Origin: Lysobacteraceae bacterium
GTDB lineage: Bacteria > Pseudomonadota > Gammaproteobacteria > Xanthomonadales > Rhodanobacteraceae
Assembly: GCA_028871555.1 (NCBI GenBank)
Contig: JAGWNA010000031.1
Span: 1 to 35,710, forward strand
Direction of reading: 5' to 3'
Length of the DNA: 35,710 bases
In this document: positions 7,746 through 16,938 of the stretch, piece after piece
Layout of the letters: each line of letters starts with the position of its first letter
Position numbering within the stretch: position 1 is the stretch's first letter
Position numbers and translations under genes: made by a program
The notes under the pieces: generated by a model
The model's input: only the letters and a program-made list of their open reading frames with translations
Databases searched by the model: none
Told to the model about the DNA's origin: nothing

Positions 7746-8756
7746 ATGAAAGCGCTTCTACCCTTGATCCTGCTGACCGTAGCGGCGCCCTTCGCCGTAT
7801 TCGCGGCGTCCGCGCCGCTCGCACCGCAAGCCGTGATCAAGATGCCCGGCGGCGTCCACGGCATCGGTTTCGACGACATCGGTTACGCCCAGCGGCTCGA
7901 TCGCATCACGATCCCGGCCGGCACCACGGGCAACCTGGTCCTGATGGATCCGGCGACGCATGCGCTGACCGTCATCCCGGATGTGAGCGCGACTGCGAAG
8001 GTCCAGTCTTTCCGCGAAGGCACCACCTCCGCGATGTACGCCGAGGGCTACCTGTTTGCCAGCGATCACGACCCCACCGAGATCGTGACGATCGACCCGA
8101 AAACACATGCCTTGTTGGGACGCACCCAGCTCGAGAGTGGCCCGGATTACGTTCGCTACGTCGCGCGCACCCACGAAATCTGGGTGACCGAGCCCGGCAA
8201 GGCGCAGATCCAGGTTTTCAGGCTCTCGGTGGATTCCGGACCCGTGCTGACGCCGGAAACGGTCATTCGCGTTCCAGGCGGACCGGAGTCACTGGAGATC
8301 GACGACCAGCGCAACCGGGCCTATTCGAATCTGTGGAAGAACAAGACGGTGGAGATCGCACTCACCACGCACAAAGTCCTGGCCGAGTGGCCGAACACCT
8401 GCAAGGGATCCAACGGACTGGCCATCGACGAAGCCAGCAGCCACGTCTTCGTCGCCTGCGGCGAAGGCAAGGTCGTGACGCTGGCCCCGGCCGAGAACGG
8501 CAAGGTGATCGCGAGTGCGCCCGCCGGTGCCGGCATCGACATCATCGGCTACAGCCCGAAGCTGCACCATCTGTACGTGCCCGGTGCAAGAGCGGCCACC
8601 CTAACGATTTTCGATGTGGCCGCATCGGGCGCGCTGAAGCCGGTAGCCGAGTACAAGACCGCGCAGCACGCGCATTGCGTTGCCGGCGACAACGACGGCC
8701 ATGTGTTCGTGTGCGATCCGCGTGCCGGTGCGATCCTGGAAATCGACGACCACTGA
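7746..8756 (+). CDS. Secreted YncE-like beta-propeller protein
   Basis: 336 residues from ATG 7746, with AAGAGGT at 7733-7739 as ribosome-binding site. A classical signal peptide (MKALLPLILLTVAAPFAVFA, cleavage near AVFAAS) is followed by a repeated blade pattern of the YVTN/YncE type: segments such as LVLMDPATHALTVIPD, IVTIDPKTHALLGRT, PESLEIDDQRNRAYSNL, GLAIDEASSHVFVACG and HLYVPG recur about every 40-45 residues. Such proteins are periplasmic or secreted seven-bladed propellers of mostly unknown function. It stands alone, divergent from the padR-chrA operon, so a shared stress response is possible but not shown. No catalytic motif is visible. Confidence 0.8.
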   Translation: MKALLPLILLTVAAPFAVFAASAPLAPQAVIKMPGGVHGIGFDDIGYAQRLDRITIPAGTTGNLVLMDPATHALTVIPDVSATAKVQSFREGTTSAMYAEGYLFASDHDPTEIVTIDPKTHALLGRTQLESGPDYVRYVARTHEIWVTEPGKAQIQVFRLSVDSGPVLTPETVIRVPGGPESLEIDDQRNRAYSNLWKNKTVEIALTTHKVLAEWPNTCKGSNGLAIDEASSHVFVACGEGKVVTLAPAENGKVIASAPAGAGIDIIGYSPKLHHLYVPGARAATLTIFDVAASGALKPVAEYKTAQHAHCVAGDNDGHVFVCDPRAGAILEIDDH

Positions 8757-9130
8757 CGTCTGTGCCCGTGTCCACGCGGGAGCTGCCGGCCACGTGCACT
8801 GTCTGACGATGCCCGGCTGCTTGTGTCTGTCGTGACCAGGCCCAAAATGGGTGCATTCGAGCCTTTCCTGCCGGTCGCGAACGTCCGCTCAGGTGAAGGC
8901 TGGTGGAAGCGTCGCGCCGTTGGTCGCGAATGTGCGCGAGTGGCCGGTGTTGCCGGCTGCGGCGCTTGCGGCCTCGGTAGCGCTACGACGTGCCGCGCGG
9001 GACCGGGTCCGACCCGAGCAGCCGCCGGCATCTGCACCCGGTGTCCGTGGTACTGGCGGCAGTCCATGCCGCGCGCCGGCTGCCTCAGGCGCGATCAGGC
9101 TGGAGGCACCGACTTGGGCCGGGTTGCGGC
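8757..9130. other. 374-bp gap with no recognised gene
   Basis: Overlapping arginine-, cysteine- and glycine-rich frames on both strands run through this stretch and into neighbouring genes; none looks like a protein. An imperfect direct repeat (GGTCGCGAACGTCCGC at 8873-8888 and GGTCGCGAATGTGCGC at 8922-8937) is present. No terminator with a T-run is seen between the convergent genes. Confidence 0.4.
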
Positions 9131-9577
9131 TCAGTGCCTGAAGGTCGCGTCGCCAGCGTCGCCGTACCCGCGGTGTCGGCGGTGCCAGTAACGACTGCGA
9201 CAGGGTTTGCGCACCAGCGTGAACAGACCGCCGAGGATCACGAACAGCGGCCACCACACCTGCCAATCGAGGCCGAGCAGAAACATCGCTGCGACGAGGA
9301 TGATCGCCGCTGCGACCAGCAGGGAGTAGACGGCTTGCGCATCCACTTTCCCACGCTCGCGGAATACCTCGTACGCCCGGGCCAGCGGTTGCAGCGCGGC
9401 GATCAGGATCAGCCACGCCCACCAGTTGCTGTTGTCGAGGAACGGGATCTTTACGCCGAGATTGCTCATCAGGAAAATCACGCCGACCGCGATCACGGCC
9501 GCGGCCGGGAACAGCCGGTATTCGTGATGATGCCCCGATTCGGGTTGCTGGTCCTGCATGGCGGCCACCGTGCTCAT
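9131..9577 (-). CDS. Small membrane protein with LiaI/LiaF-like transmembrane region
   Basis: 148 residues from ATG 9577; a second ATG at 9559 is also possible, and no clear ribosome-binding site distinguishes them. After a histidine-containing polar N-terminus come paired helices: LFPAAAVIAVGVIFLMSNLG and NWWAWLILIAALQPLARAY, then VYSLLVAAAIILVAAMFLLG and WWPLFVILGGLFTLV. The first pair has the pattern of the LiaI-LiaF-like transmembrane region (DUF5668-type), found in envelope-stress proteins and in many proteins of unknown role. The C-terminal tail is rich in Arg, His and Gly. No partner regulator is adjacent. Function is unknown. Confidence 0.7.
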   Translation of the reverse strand: MSTVAAMQDQQPESGHHHEYRLFPAAAVIAVGVIFLMSNLGVKIPFLDNSNWWAWLILIAALQPLARAYEVFRERGKVDAQAVYSLLVAAAIILVAAMFLLGLDWQVWWPLFVILGGLFTLVRKPCRSRYWHRRHRGYGDAGDATFRH

Positions 9578-9741
9578 TGATTGATGGTGCGACGTTACGT
9601 TGCGGCCGGCCTTTGCGCCAGTGACAGGCGTCACCTCGGCGCGCTGCAATTTGCGGTGGCCGCGCCGTGTTCGACCTCATGCCGGGAGCCTGTCGGGAAC
9701 GACGGCGAAGTCCCGCAACCCGCCGCCCGGAAACCCGAGGA

Positions 9742-12700
9742 TCATCTCACGCCATGCGGGGACAGGAATCGTGTTTCGAGGACCGCGCCCGGTACCGCTT
9801 CGCTGAACAGGAACCCCTGCATCTGGTCGCAGTCGAGCAAGCGCAGCAGGCGCAATTGTTCCTCGCTCTCCACACCCTCCGCCACGACTTCGAGCTTGAG
9901 CGAATGCGCCAGGTTGATGATGGTGGCCACCAGCGACAACCCTTCCGGCCGTGCCGTCATGTCGACGATGAAGGACCGATCGATCTTCAGCGTGTCCACC
10001 GGGAATTTGGCGAGGTAGCTGAGCGAGGAGAAGCCGGTGCCGAAGTCGTCGATGGCGATGCTCACGCCCAAGGCGCGGATCGCCTGCAGGCTGGCGATGC
10101 TGTGCCTGACGTCCGCCATGATCAGGCTTTCGGTGATTTCCAGTTCCAGGGCATCGGCCAGTCGGGCATCGCCGCCGACGACCTGCCTGATGTCGTCGAT
10201 GAAACCGCGATTGCGCAATTGCAGCGGCGACACGTTCACCGCGATGCGCACGGCGGCCAGCCCCGAGCCAAGCCAGCGCAGATAGTCGGCGGCCGCCTTG
10301 CGCAGCGCCCAGCGCCCGACATCGTTGATCAACCCGGTTTCCTCCAGGATCGGGATGAACTGGTCGGGCAGCACCAGCCCGTTGTCCGGGTCGTTCCAGC
10401 GGATCAGCGCCTCGACGCTGGTGATCTGGCCGCTCGCGATGTTTGTCTTGGGCTGGTAATGAAGGACGAATTGTTCGTTGTCGAGCGCCTCGCGCAGCTG
10501 ATTTTCCAGGGACAGCTTTCTGGCAACCGCTGTCGTCATTGTCCGGGTATAGAACAGATAGCGCTCGCCGCTCGCCTTGGCCTGCTTGAGCGCGGCTTCG
10601 GCGTTGCGGAACAGGGTGTCGGCGTTGACGCCGTCCCCCGGAAACACGGCTACGCCGACTTTCGGGGTGATCCGGAACACGGCGTCATCCAGGCGGAAGG
10701 GGTTGTCCACGAAAGCCTCGATCGTTCTCTCGACCAATCGGGCCACCTCTTCATCCTGCCCGATTCTCGGCAGCATCACGGCAAAATGATCCGCCTCGAT
10801 GCGCGCCAGCAGGCTGGCGTCTCCGGTGCTTCGCGTCAGCCACTGCGTCACCTGTTTCAGCAGCGCGTCGCCGGCTGGCCGGCCGAGACTGTCGTTGACG
10901 TTCTTGAACCGCTCCAGATCGATCACGGCGATGGCAAGCTTGTGCGTGCCGCTGAGCGTGCTGCGCATGTACTGCGCCAGCCGCTCGAGAAACAGGCTGC
11001 GGTTGGCCAGTCCGGTGAGCACGTCGTAGTAGGCGAGGTAGTTGAGCTGTTCCTGCTTGTCGATGTGGTCGATCGCGAAGGCGATGTCGCCCGCCAGTTC
11101 CTGCAGCAGGTTCAGCTCCTCCTCGTGGAAGAAATTGCGCTCGCCCGCATACAGTGCCAGCACCCCGTGTACATGGCCTGCCATCTGCACGGGCAACACC
11201 ACCAGCGAGCGGACTCCGGCCTGGATGTATTTGTTGCCCAGGCTGAGCTGGGGATCATCGAGGGTATTGTTCGAGACGATCGGCCTCTTCTCGCGGATCG
11301 CCCGCGACACCATCGTGGCCGAGGCGAGTTGATCGGACGCCAGGATCTTCCGGATGTCGGCCATCAGATCCTCGCTCTTGCCCGCTGCAGCCACCGGAAC
11401 GACCTTGCTGGTCTCGCGATCGATCATGGCCAGCATGGACATGCGGAATCCGGCGGCCTCGACCGCGATCCGGCACGATTCGCGGAACAGTTCGTCGCGG
11501 TCGCTCGCGCGCACGATCAGGGCGTTGATGCCGCTGAGCACGGCGTGCACGCGGCTGAGATCGGCGACCCGGCTCTCCGCCTGCTTGCGCTCGGTGATGT
11601 CGCGAAAATACCAGACGCGCCCGTAGTGCCGACCATCGGACCCGTTGCATGGGGCGGAATAACGGTCGATGGTCCGGCCGTCCTTCAGGCGCATTTCGTC
11701 GTGGCTGGTCTCGTCGCGATGCGTATTCAGGTAACCGATCCGCGCGACAAAGGCATCCGCGTTTTCGAGCTGGCCGGCTACCGACTGCAGCACGAGCGCA
11801 GCCATTCGCCCGTTCACGAGTTGCGGGGAGAGCTGCCACAGGGCAACGAACTGGTGATTGTGCGAGATGATCTTGCCGCTCTCGTCGACTACCAGGATGG
11901 CGTCGAGCGAGGTTTCCTGCTGGGTCCTGAGGATCGCGTTCTGGAAGAGGATCTGTTCTTCCGCCTGCTGGCGCCGGGATTCACGCGAGAAGTTGTCGAG
12001 CGCGAAGCCGATATCCGTCGCCATTTCCGACAACAGCGCGCGCGCCGCTTCATCGAAGGCGTTGACCTCTCCCGAATACAGCGTGAAGGCGCCGACGACC
12101 CTGCCATCGTGACTCAGCGGCAGCGAGGCGGATGCGGCCAGACCGGCGCGTGCGGCGTGCTCGCGCCAGGGGGCGGTTATCGGATCGGTCTGGAAATCCT
12201 GGCACCAGTACAGACGATTCTCGCGGATGACCGTCCCCGTCGGGCCGCCACTGAACGGGTTGCAGGCGTCTGCCGAGACCTTGATCGCATCGAGGTAGCC
12301 GGCGTCGTCACCGAAACTGGCGACGGGCCGCACCGTCAGGGTCTGCGGGTCGACCAGGCCGACCCATGCCATCTTCATGCCGCCGAATTGCACTGCGGCG
12401 CGACAGACTTGCTGGAACAGCTCCTGCTCGCTGGTGCAGTGCACGATGGCCTTGTTGGTCTGGCTCAGGGCGGCGTAGAGATGGACATGCCGCTGGAATT
12501 TCGCCTCGGCGGCCTTGCGCTCGCTGATGTCGCGGATGTTGCACTGAATGACCTTGATGCCCTCGCAGTCGCAAGCGTTGCCTACGAATTCCACCTCGAT
12601 GCGGGCGCCGGCCTTGGTCACGAGCGGCAGGTCCTCGTAGTGGGCGAACCCCGTCGTTTGCAGTTCCGCGAACAACTCCGTGCCCTGCGCCTTGTTCACG

Positions 12701-12939
12701 AATAGGCCAACTTCCCACAGCTTCTTGCCGAGGAATTCCGCGTGCGAATAGCCCAGCAGGCGGATCAGGCAGGGATTGACGTCCTCGATCCGGGCCGTGT
12801 CGGCGTTGACCAGCAGGATCCCGTCCCTGGCAGTCTCGAACAGTCGACGGTAGCGGCTATCCGATACGTGCAGCGCTTCGCGGGCAGGACCGTCGGCCGT
12901 GCCGGTGGCAGACAAATGCGAGGTAGGTAGACTTTGCAT
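9742..12939 (-). CDS. PAS-GAF-PAS-GAF-GGDEF-EAL signalling protein, probable c-di-GMP phosphodiesterase
   Basis: 1065 residues from ATG 12939 (GGGAAGG eight bases upstream; the frame opens at a TTG 24 bases earlier). Approximate domains: PAS 28-140, GAF 157-317, PAS 337-449, GAF 472-624, GGDEF 632-795, EAL 807-1057. The GGDEF signature reads EADHF (715-719) in place of GG(D/E)EF, so diguanylate cyclase activity is unlikely. The EAL domain keeps the key motifs: EAL at 843-845, NVSPLQL, ELEITES, DDFGTGFSSL, KIDRSF, VVAEGVE and MQGF. It therefore probably degrades cyclic di-GMP, with PAS and GAF sensing in the cytoplasm. No transmembrane helix is present. It is transcribed alone; the signal sensed is unknown. 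Confidence 0.93.
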   Translation of the reverse strand: MQSLPTSHLSATGTADGPAREALHVSDSRYRRLFETARDGILLVNADTARIEDVNPCLIRLLGYSHAEFLGKKLWEVGLFVNKAQGTELFAELQTTGFAHYEDLPLVTKAGARIEVEFVGNACDCEGIKVIQCNIRDISERKAAEAKFQRHVHLYAALSQTNKAIVHCTSEQELFQQVCRAAVQFGGMKMAWVGLVDPQTLTVRPVASFGDDAGYLDAIKVSADACNPFSGGPTGTVIRENRLYWCQDFQTDPITAPWREHAARAGLAASASLPLSHDGRVVGAFTLYSGEVNAFDEAARALLSEMATDIGFALDNFSRESRRQQAEEQILFQNAILRTQQETSLDAILVVDESGKIISHNHQFVALWQLSPQLVNGRMAALVLQSVAGQLENADAFVARIGYLNTHRDETSHDEMRLKDGRTIDRYSAPCNGSDGRHYGRVWYFRDITERKQAESRVADLSRVHAVLSGINALIVRASDRDELFRESCRIAVEAAGFRMSMLAMIDRETSKVVPVAAAGKSEDLMADIRKILASDQLASATMVSRAIREKRPIVSNNTLDDPQLSLGNKYIQAGVRSLVVLPVQMAGHVHGVLALYAGERNFFHEEELNLLQELAGDIAFAIDHIDKQEQLNYLAYYDVLTGLANRSLFLERLAQYMRSTLSGTHKLAIAVIDLERFKNVNDSLGRPAGDALLKQVTQWLTRSTGDASLLARIEADHFAVMLPRIGQDEEVARLVERTIEAFVDNPFRLDDAVFRITPKVGVAVFPGDGVNADTLFRNAEAALKQAKASGERYLFYTRTMTTAVARKLSLENQLREALDNEQFVLHYQPKTNIASGQITSVEALIRWNDPDNGLVLPDQFIPILEETGLINDVGRWALRKAAADYLRWLGSGLAAVRIAVNVSPLQLRNRGFIDDIRQVVGGDARLADALELEITESLIMADVRHSIASLQAIRALGVSIAIDDFGTGFSSLSYLAKFPVDTLKIDRSFIVDMTARPEGLSLVATIINLAHSLKLEVVAEGVESEEQLRLLRLLDCDQMQGFLFSEAVPGAVLETRFLSPHGVR

Positions 12940-13141
12940 CAGCCGAGCCTTCCCGGAGCGCAACGACTTGCGTGCTCACCATACTAGGCTGATTTCCATG
13001 GCAGATCGAACCGGGCCGTTGCCGGTCGCAGCGATGCAGGCGGCATTCAGGTTGCAGCGGCATCGCGCTGCCGGCGGCTGCCGGCCGGCGACAGGTATTC
13101 ACCGGCATTTGCCGATCGGCCGGTATCGGGTGCGGTGACGG

Positions 13142-14179
13142 TCACAGTTGTCCGATCACCAGCTGTACCAGCAGGCTGCTGACGGCAACGGCGACCCACA
13201 CGCCAAGCCCGAGCAGGATCGGCCGGGCGCCGGTGGAGGCCATCTTGCGCAGGTCGGCGCAGAGCCCGATCGCGGTCAGCGCCACGATGATCAGGAACTC
13301 CGCGATCTGGTGGGTCGCCGGCTGCACGGCGGCCGGAACGAGACCCGCGGTGCACGCGGCCGAGGCGGCCAGGAACCACAGGATGAACCACGGAAAGATC
13401 TTCGCGAGGCTGAAACGGTCCGCTTCGCCACTTTCCTCCAGCTTGCGCTTCTCGCGCGCGGCGACCGCGAACGCCAGCACCAGGGCCACCGGGATGATCA
13501 GCGTGGCGCGGGTCAGCTTGACGATGGTGGCGTAGTCGCCGGCGGCCTTGCTGTAGCTGAATCCGGCGGCGACCACCGAGGAGGTGTCGTTGATCGCGGT
13601 ACCCGCCCACAGGCCGAAACCCATGTCCGACATGTGCATCAGATGGCCGAGCAGCGGAAACAGCAGCACCGCCACCAGGTTGAACAGGAAGATGGTGGAG
13701 ATCGCGAACGCGGTGTCGTGGTCGTCCGGCCGGATGATCGGGGTCACCGCGGCAATCGCCGAGCCGCCGCAGATCGCGGTGCCCACGCCGATCAGGATCT
13801 GCAGCTTGTCGTGCACGCCGAGCCGGCGCCCGAGCAGCCATGCAGCGAGGAATGCGGTGGTCATGGTCACGGCCGTCACCGCCAGCGACTGCAGGCCCGT
13901 GTGCGCCACCTGGCCGAGGCTGAGGCCGAAACCCAGTGCAACGATCGACCATTGCAGCACGTATTTGCCGGCAAACGCGATGCCCGGGCCGTAGCGCTCG
14001 TTCGGTGGCAACAGGTTGCGTACCAGGATGCCAAGCACGATGCCGATCACCGGGCCGCCGATCAGCGGCGCGCGGTGTCCGAGCAGCAACGCAAGCAGGC
14101 TGAGCAGCACGCTCAGCAACAGGCCGGGGGCGTAGTGCTGCAGGCGTTGCGGGGTGATGACGAACATGGACTGTTGCAT
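13142..14179 (-). CDS. YeiH/UPF0324-family membrane protein (putative sulfate exporter family)
   Basis: 345 residues from ATG 14179, with GGAG eight bases upstream; an earlier in-frame ATG (14242) would run through the regulatory region and is less likely. About ten hydrophobic helices cover the protein, with UPF0324 landmarks: GPVIGIVLGILVRN, QWSIVALGFGLSL, GVGTAICGGSAIAAVTPII, the AFAISTIFLFNLVAV helix, and GLWAGTAINDTSSVVAAGF. The family (Pfam Cons_hypoth698) is often called a putative sulfate exporter, but transport is not established for most members. It is divergent from a LysR-type regulator, the same arrangement as yeiH/yeiE in enterobacteria, where YeiE controls yeiH and is linked to sulfite tolerance. 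Confidence 0.9.
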   Translation of the reverse strand: MQQSMFVITPQRLQHYAPGLLLSVLLSLLALLLGHRAPLIGGPVIGIVLGILVRNLLPPNERYGPGIAFAGKYVLQWSIVALGFGLSLGQVAHTGLQSLAVTAVTMTTAFLAAWLLGRRLGVHDKLQILIGVGTAICGGSAIAAVTPIIRPDDHDTAFAISTIFLFNLVAVLLFPLLGHLMHMSDMGFGLWAGTAINDTSSVVAAGFSYSKAAGDYATIVKLTRATLIIPVALVLAFAVAAREKRKLEESGEADRFSLAKIFPWFILWFLAASAACTAGLVPAAVQPATHQIAEFLIIVALTAIGLCADLRKMASTGARPILLGLGVWVAVAVSSLLVQLVIGQL

Positions 14180-14212
14180 CGATGGGCTCCGGAAGTGGAG
14201 CCATTGTCCGCC

Positions 14213-14258
14213 TGGATATGAATCAATAATAATTGCAATCATTGATTATCCATATAAG
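14213..14258. promoter_or_regulatory. LysR-type operator and divergent promoter between yeiH-like gene and lysR
   Basis: A perfect 7-bp inverted repeat, AATCAAT (14221-14227) and ATTGATT (14241-14247), is separated by 13 bases; inside it lies the palindrome ATTGCAAT (14232-14239). GGATA (14214-14218) and TATCC (14247-14251) form an additional outer pair. TATAAG (14253-14258) is a good -10 box for the regulator gene. The stretch is strikingly AT-rich. This is the expected binding region for the adjacent LysR-type regulator. Confidence 0.6.
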
Positions 14259-14266
14259 ATTTATTG

Positions 14267-15196
14267 ATGATAAACATCAGCCCGCGCCAGCTCGAGGTGT
14301 TCGTGCAGATTGCGCTGCACGGCAGCGTGCGGGCCGCGGCCGAGCGGCTGTACCTGACCCAGCCGGCTGCCAGCATGGCGCTGGCGGAAATGGAGCGGCA
14401 GCTCGACACGCCGGTGTTTGCGCGCGAACGCGGGCGCCTGCACCTGAATGCGCGGGGACGCGAGCTGCTGCCCCTGGCGCAGGAGCTGCTGGAGCGCCAT
14501 GCCGAGTTCGCCCGCCGCGGCAGTGGCAGTGAAGGCATGGCGACGCTGGCCGGCGAGCTGCGCGTCGGCGCCAGCAATACCGTGGGCAATTACCTTGTTG
14601 GCGATCTGCTCGGGACGTTCGTGCGCGACCATCCGCAGGTGGCGATCCGCCTGCGGGTGGCGAACACCGAAACGATCGCTTCAGCCCTTCTCGATCACGG
14701 ACTGGACATCGGCTGCGTCGAAGGGCCGGTCATCCACCCGCTGCTCGAAGTGCGTCCATGGCGCGACGACATGCTGGTCCTGTGTGCGCCGCCGGATCAC
14801 CCGCTGGCGCGCAGGCGGGTCCTGAAGCCCGCCGATTTCGCCGGTGCGCGCTGGGTGTTGCGCGAGCCAGGTTCGGCCACGCGCGCGACCAGCGAGCGCG
14901 TGCTGGCACAATTGCCGGCCGGCGAAACCGCGCTGGAGCTCGATCAGATCGAGGCGATCAAGCAGGCCGTGATCGCCGGACTGGGCATTGCCTGCCTGCC
15001 CGCCGTGGCGGTCACCGATGCGCTGGCGACGGGGCGATTGAAGGCATTGAAAACGCCATTCCTCGATCTGCAGCGCAGGCTGTCGCTGCTGCTGCACCGG
15101 GAGAAATATCGCGGCGCGCTGCTGGATGCGTTTCTCGGCGAAACCGATTCCGGCGGCACCGGCCATGCGCTCACGCGACGCCGTGAGCGCCGGTGA
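14267..15196 (+). CDS. LysR-family transcriptional regulator (YeiE-like)
   Basis: 309 residues from ATG 14267 (the preceding TTG at 14264 is also in frame). The N-terminal winged helix-turn-helix is canonical: SPRQLEVFVQIALHGSVRAA, then LTQPAASMALAEMERQL. The substrate-binding domain starts near residue 95 (LAGELRVGASNTVGNYLVGD) and keeps the LysR pattern GLGIACLPAVAV. It is divergent from the UPF0324 permease, which it probably regulates, and resembles YeiE/CysB-like activators by context. Its 3' end overlaps the convergent ptsI gene by 26 bases. Confidence 0.94.
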   Translation: MINISPRQLEVFVQIALHGSVRAAAERLYLTQPAASMALAEMERQLDTPVFARERGRLHLNARGRELLPLAQELLERHAEFARRGSGSEGMATLAGELRVGASNTVGNYLVGDLLGTFVRDHPQVAIRLRVANTETIASALLDHGLDIGCVEGPVIHPLLEVRPWRDDMLVLCAPPDHPLARRRVLKPADFAGARWVLREPGSATRATSERVLAQLPAGETALELDQIEAIKQAVIAGLGIACLPAVAVTDALATGRLKALKTPFLDLQRRLSLLLHREKYRGALLDAFLGETDSGGTGHALTRRRERR

Positions 15197-16916
15197 TTCC
15201 GGCCAGCAACGTCTCGGTCTGTTCGTGCGTGAAGGCGCGCAGCAGTCGGGTGGCGTGGCCGCGCAGATGCGCGTGGTCGAGCGTGGCCAGGCGGTCGCGG
15301 ACCTGCAGGATCTGCCCAGGATGCATGCTGAATTCGTTGAGGCCCAGCGCCAGCAGCAGCGCGGTGAAATTCACGTCGCCGGCGATCTCGCCGCACAGGC
15401 TCACCGGCTTGCGGGCGCGGCGGCCGGAGCTGATCACGTGCGACAGCAAGCGCAGAAATGCCGGTTGCAGCGGGTTGTAGATGTTTTCCAATGCGTCGTT
15501 GCCGCGGTCGGCGGCCAGTACGTACTGGGCCAGATCGTTGGTGCCGATCGAGAGGAAATCGCAATACGCCAGCAGCGCCCGCACGTTGATCGCCGCCGCC
15601 GGCACTTCGATCATCGCCCCCAGCGGCAGTATTTCCGGCAGATCGATGCTCTCGCGTTCCAGTTCCTGCCGCGCCAGCTTGAACAGCGTGCGTACCGCGA
15701 TCATCTCGTCCGGCTGGGTCACCATCGGCACCAGCACGCGCACCGGGCCGTAACAGGCGGCGCGCAGGATCGCGCGGATCTGGGTCGAAAATACCGCCGG
15801 GTAGCGCAGCGAGAGGCGCACGCCGCGCACCCCGAGCGCCGGGTTGTCCTCGCCGCGCACGACCAGTCCGGCGGCATCGGCCTTGTCCGCGCCCAGATCC
15901 AGCGTGCGGATCGTGACCGGCAAGCCGCCCATGCCCATTACCAGGTCGCGATAGGCGATGAACTGCTCGTCTTCCGAAGGCAGCCCCTTGTGCCTGAGGA
16001 ACAGGAATTCGGTGCGATAAAGGCCGATCCCATCGGCGCCGCGCGCCCGCGCCATGGCCACGTCGGCAGCGGTCTCGGCGTTGGCGTACAGGCTGATCTC
16101 GATGCCGTCTCGCGTGCGCGTGGGCGCATTCGCCAGCTTGGCCAGACGGCGCCCTTCGATCAACGCCCCGCGCTGCCAGGCGCGGTAATGAGCAAGATCC
16201 TGTGCGGCGGGATGCACCACCGCCTCGCCGCGTTCGGCATCGAGCAGGATCAGGTCGTCGTCATGGATCTCCGACAGCGCATCGCGGGTACCGACCAGCA
16301 TCGGCAGGCCGAGGCTGCGCGCCAGGATGGCACTGTGCGAATACACGCTGCCTGAACTGCCGATCACGCCGAGCAGGCCGCTGCCGGCCAGCTGTGCCAT
16401 CTCGGCGGGTGCGACGCTGTCGGCGATCAGGATCTCGCCCACGCGTGCGGCCAGCTTGCGTTCCTCCGGGCTGGTCTGCCGCTGCAGCGCCGAGATCACC
16501 CGGTTGATCACCTGTTCGACGTCTTCCTTGCGGCTGCGCAGGTAGGGGTCGTCCATGGCCTCGAACACGGCAGACAGGCGGTCGCGCTGCTTGATCAGTG
16601 CCGCACCGGGACGGTAGAGGCCGATCCGCACCATGTCGTCCAGGCCGCGCAGCAGTTCTTCGTCGTCCAGCAGCAGGCTGTGGGCATCGATGAACTCGTT
16701 GACCTCGCGCGCCAGCGCGCCATGCAGCTTGCTGCGCAGTTCGCGCAGTTCCCGCCGGGCGGTATCCAGTGCGCGATGCAGGCGGCCGATCTCATCCTCG
16801 ATCTCGTCGTCGGTCAATGGCCGGGTGTCGACCGAATACCGGCTCGGCTGCACCAGCCGTGCCCGGCCCAATGCCATGCCGTGGGCGGCGACGGTGCCGG
16901 GGAGAATCTGCCTCAT
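15171..16916 (-). CDS. ptsI: Phosphoenolpyruvate-protein phosphotransferase (PTS enzyme I)
   Basis: 581 residues from ATG 16916, the usual size; the frame upstream reads through a repeat-rich spacer and is not coding. The N-terminal half has the HPr-binding and phosphohistidine domains; the active histidine is H194 in SVYSHSAILARSLGLP. The PEP-binding barrel carries GIGLYRTEFLFL, RTLDLGADKA, the ENPALGVRGVR-like segment and the SLCGEIAGD motif with the catalytic cysteine. Enzyme I moves phosphate from PEP to HPr in the cytoplasm. It is the last gene of the hprK-rapZ-EIIA-ptsH-ptsI series. No sugar-specific EIIB/C genes are near, so the pathway is probably regulatory. The glycine-rich loop is GSSGSVYSH where many enzymes have GGRTSH. 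Confidence 0.96.
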   Translation of the reverse strand: MRQILPGTVAAHGMALGRARLVQPSRYSVDTRPLTDDEIEDEIGRLHRALDTARRELRELRSKLHGALAREVNEFIDAHSLLLDDEELLRGLDDMVRIGLYRPGAALIKQRDRLSAVFEAMDDPYLRSRKEDVEQVINRVISALQRQTSPEERKLAARVGEILIADSVAPAEMAQLAGSGLLGVIGSSGSVYSHSAILARSLGLPMLVGTRDALSEIHDDDLILLDAERGEAVVHPAAQDLAHYRAWQRGALIEGRRLAKLANAPTRTRDGIEISLYANAETAADVAMARARGADGIGLYRTEFLFLRHKGLPSEDEQFIAYRDLVMGMGGLPVTIRTLDLGADKADAAGLVVRGEDNPALGVRGVRLSLRYPAVFSTQIRAILRAACYGPVRVLVPMVTQPDEMIAVRTLFKLARQELERESIDLPEILPLGAMIEVPAAAINVRALLAYCDFLSIGTNDLAQYVLAADRGNDALENIYNPLQPAFLRLLSHVISSGRRARKPVSLCGEIAGDVNFTALLLALGLNEFSMHPGQILQVRDRLATLDHAHLRGHATRLLRAFTHEQTETLLAGITGAHGVA

Positions 16917-16938
16917 GGGGCGACTCCCGCGCAGTGGC

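Noticed and set aside
8823..9191. 122-residue ORF between the beta-propeller and LiaF-like genes
   Set aside because: Arg/Cys/Gly-rich translation without a family pattern, and it overlaps the 3' end of the LiaF-like gene on the other strand.
9667..12705. 1012-codon open frame antisense to the PAS-GAF-GGDEF-EAL gene
   Set aside because: It mirrors a well-supported gene; its translation is rich in Arg, Gln, His and Asp with no domain, as expected on the opposite strand of GC-rich coding DNA.
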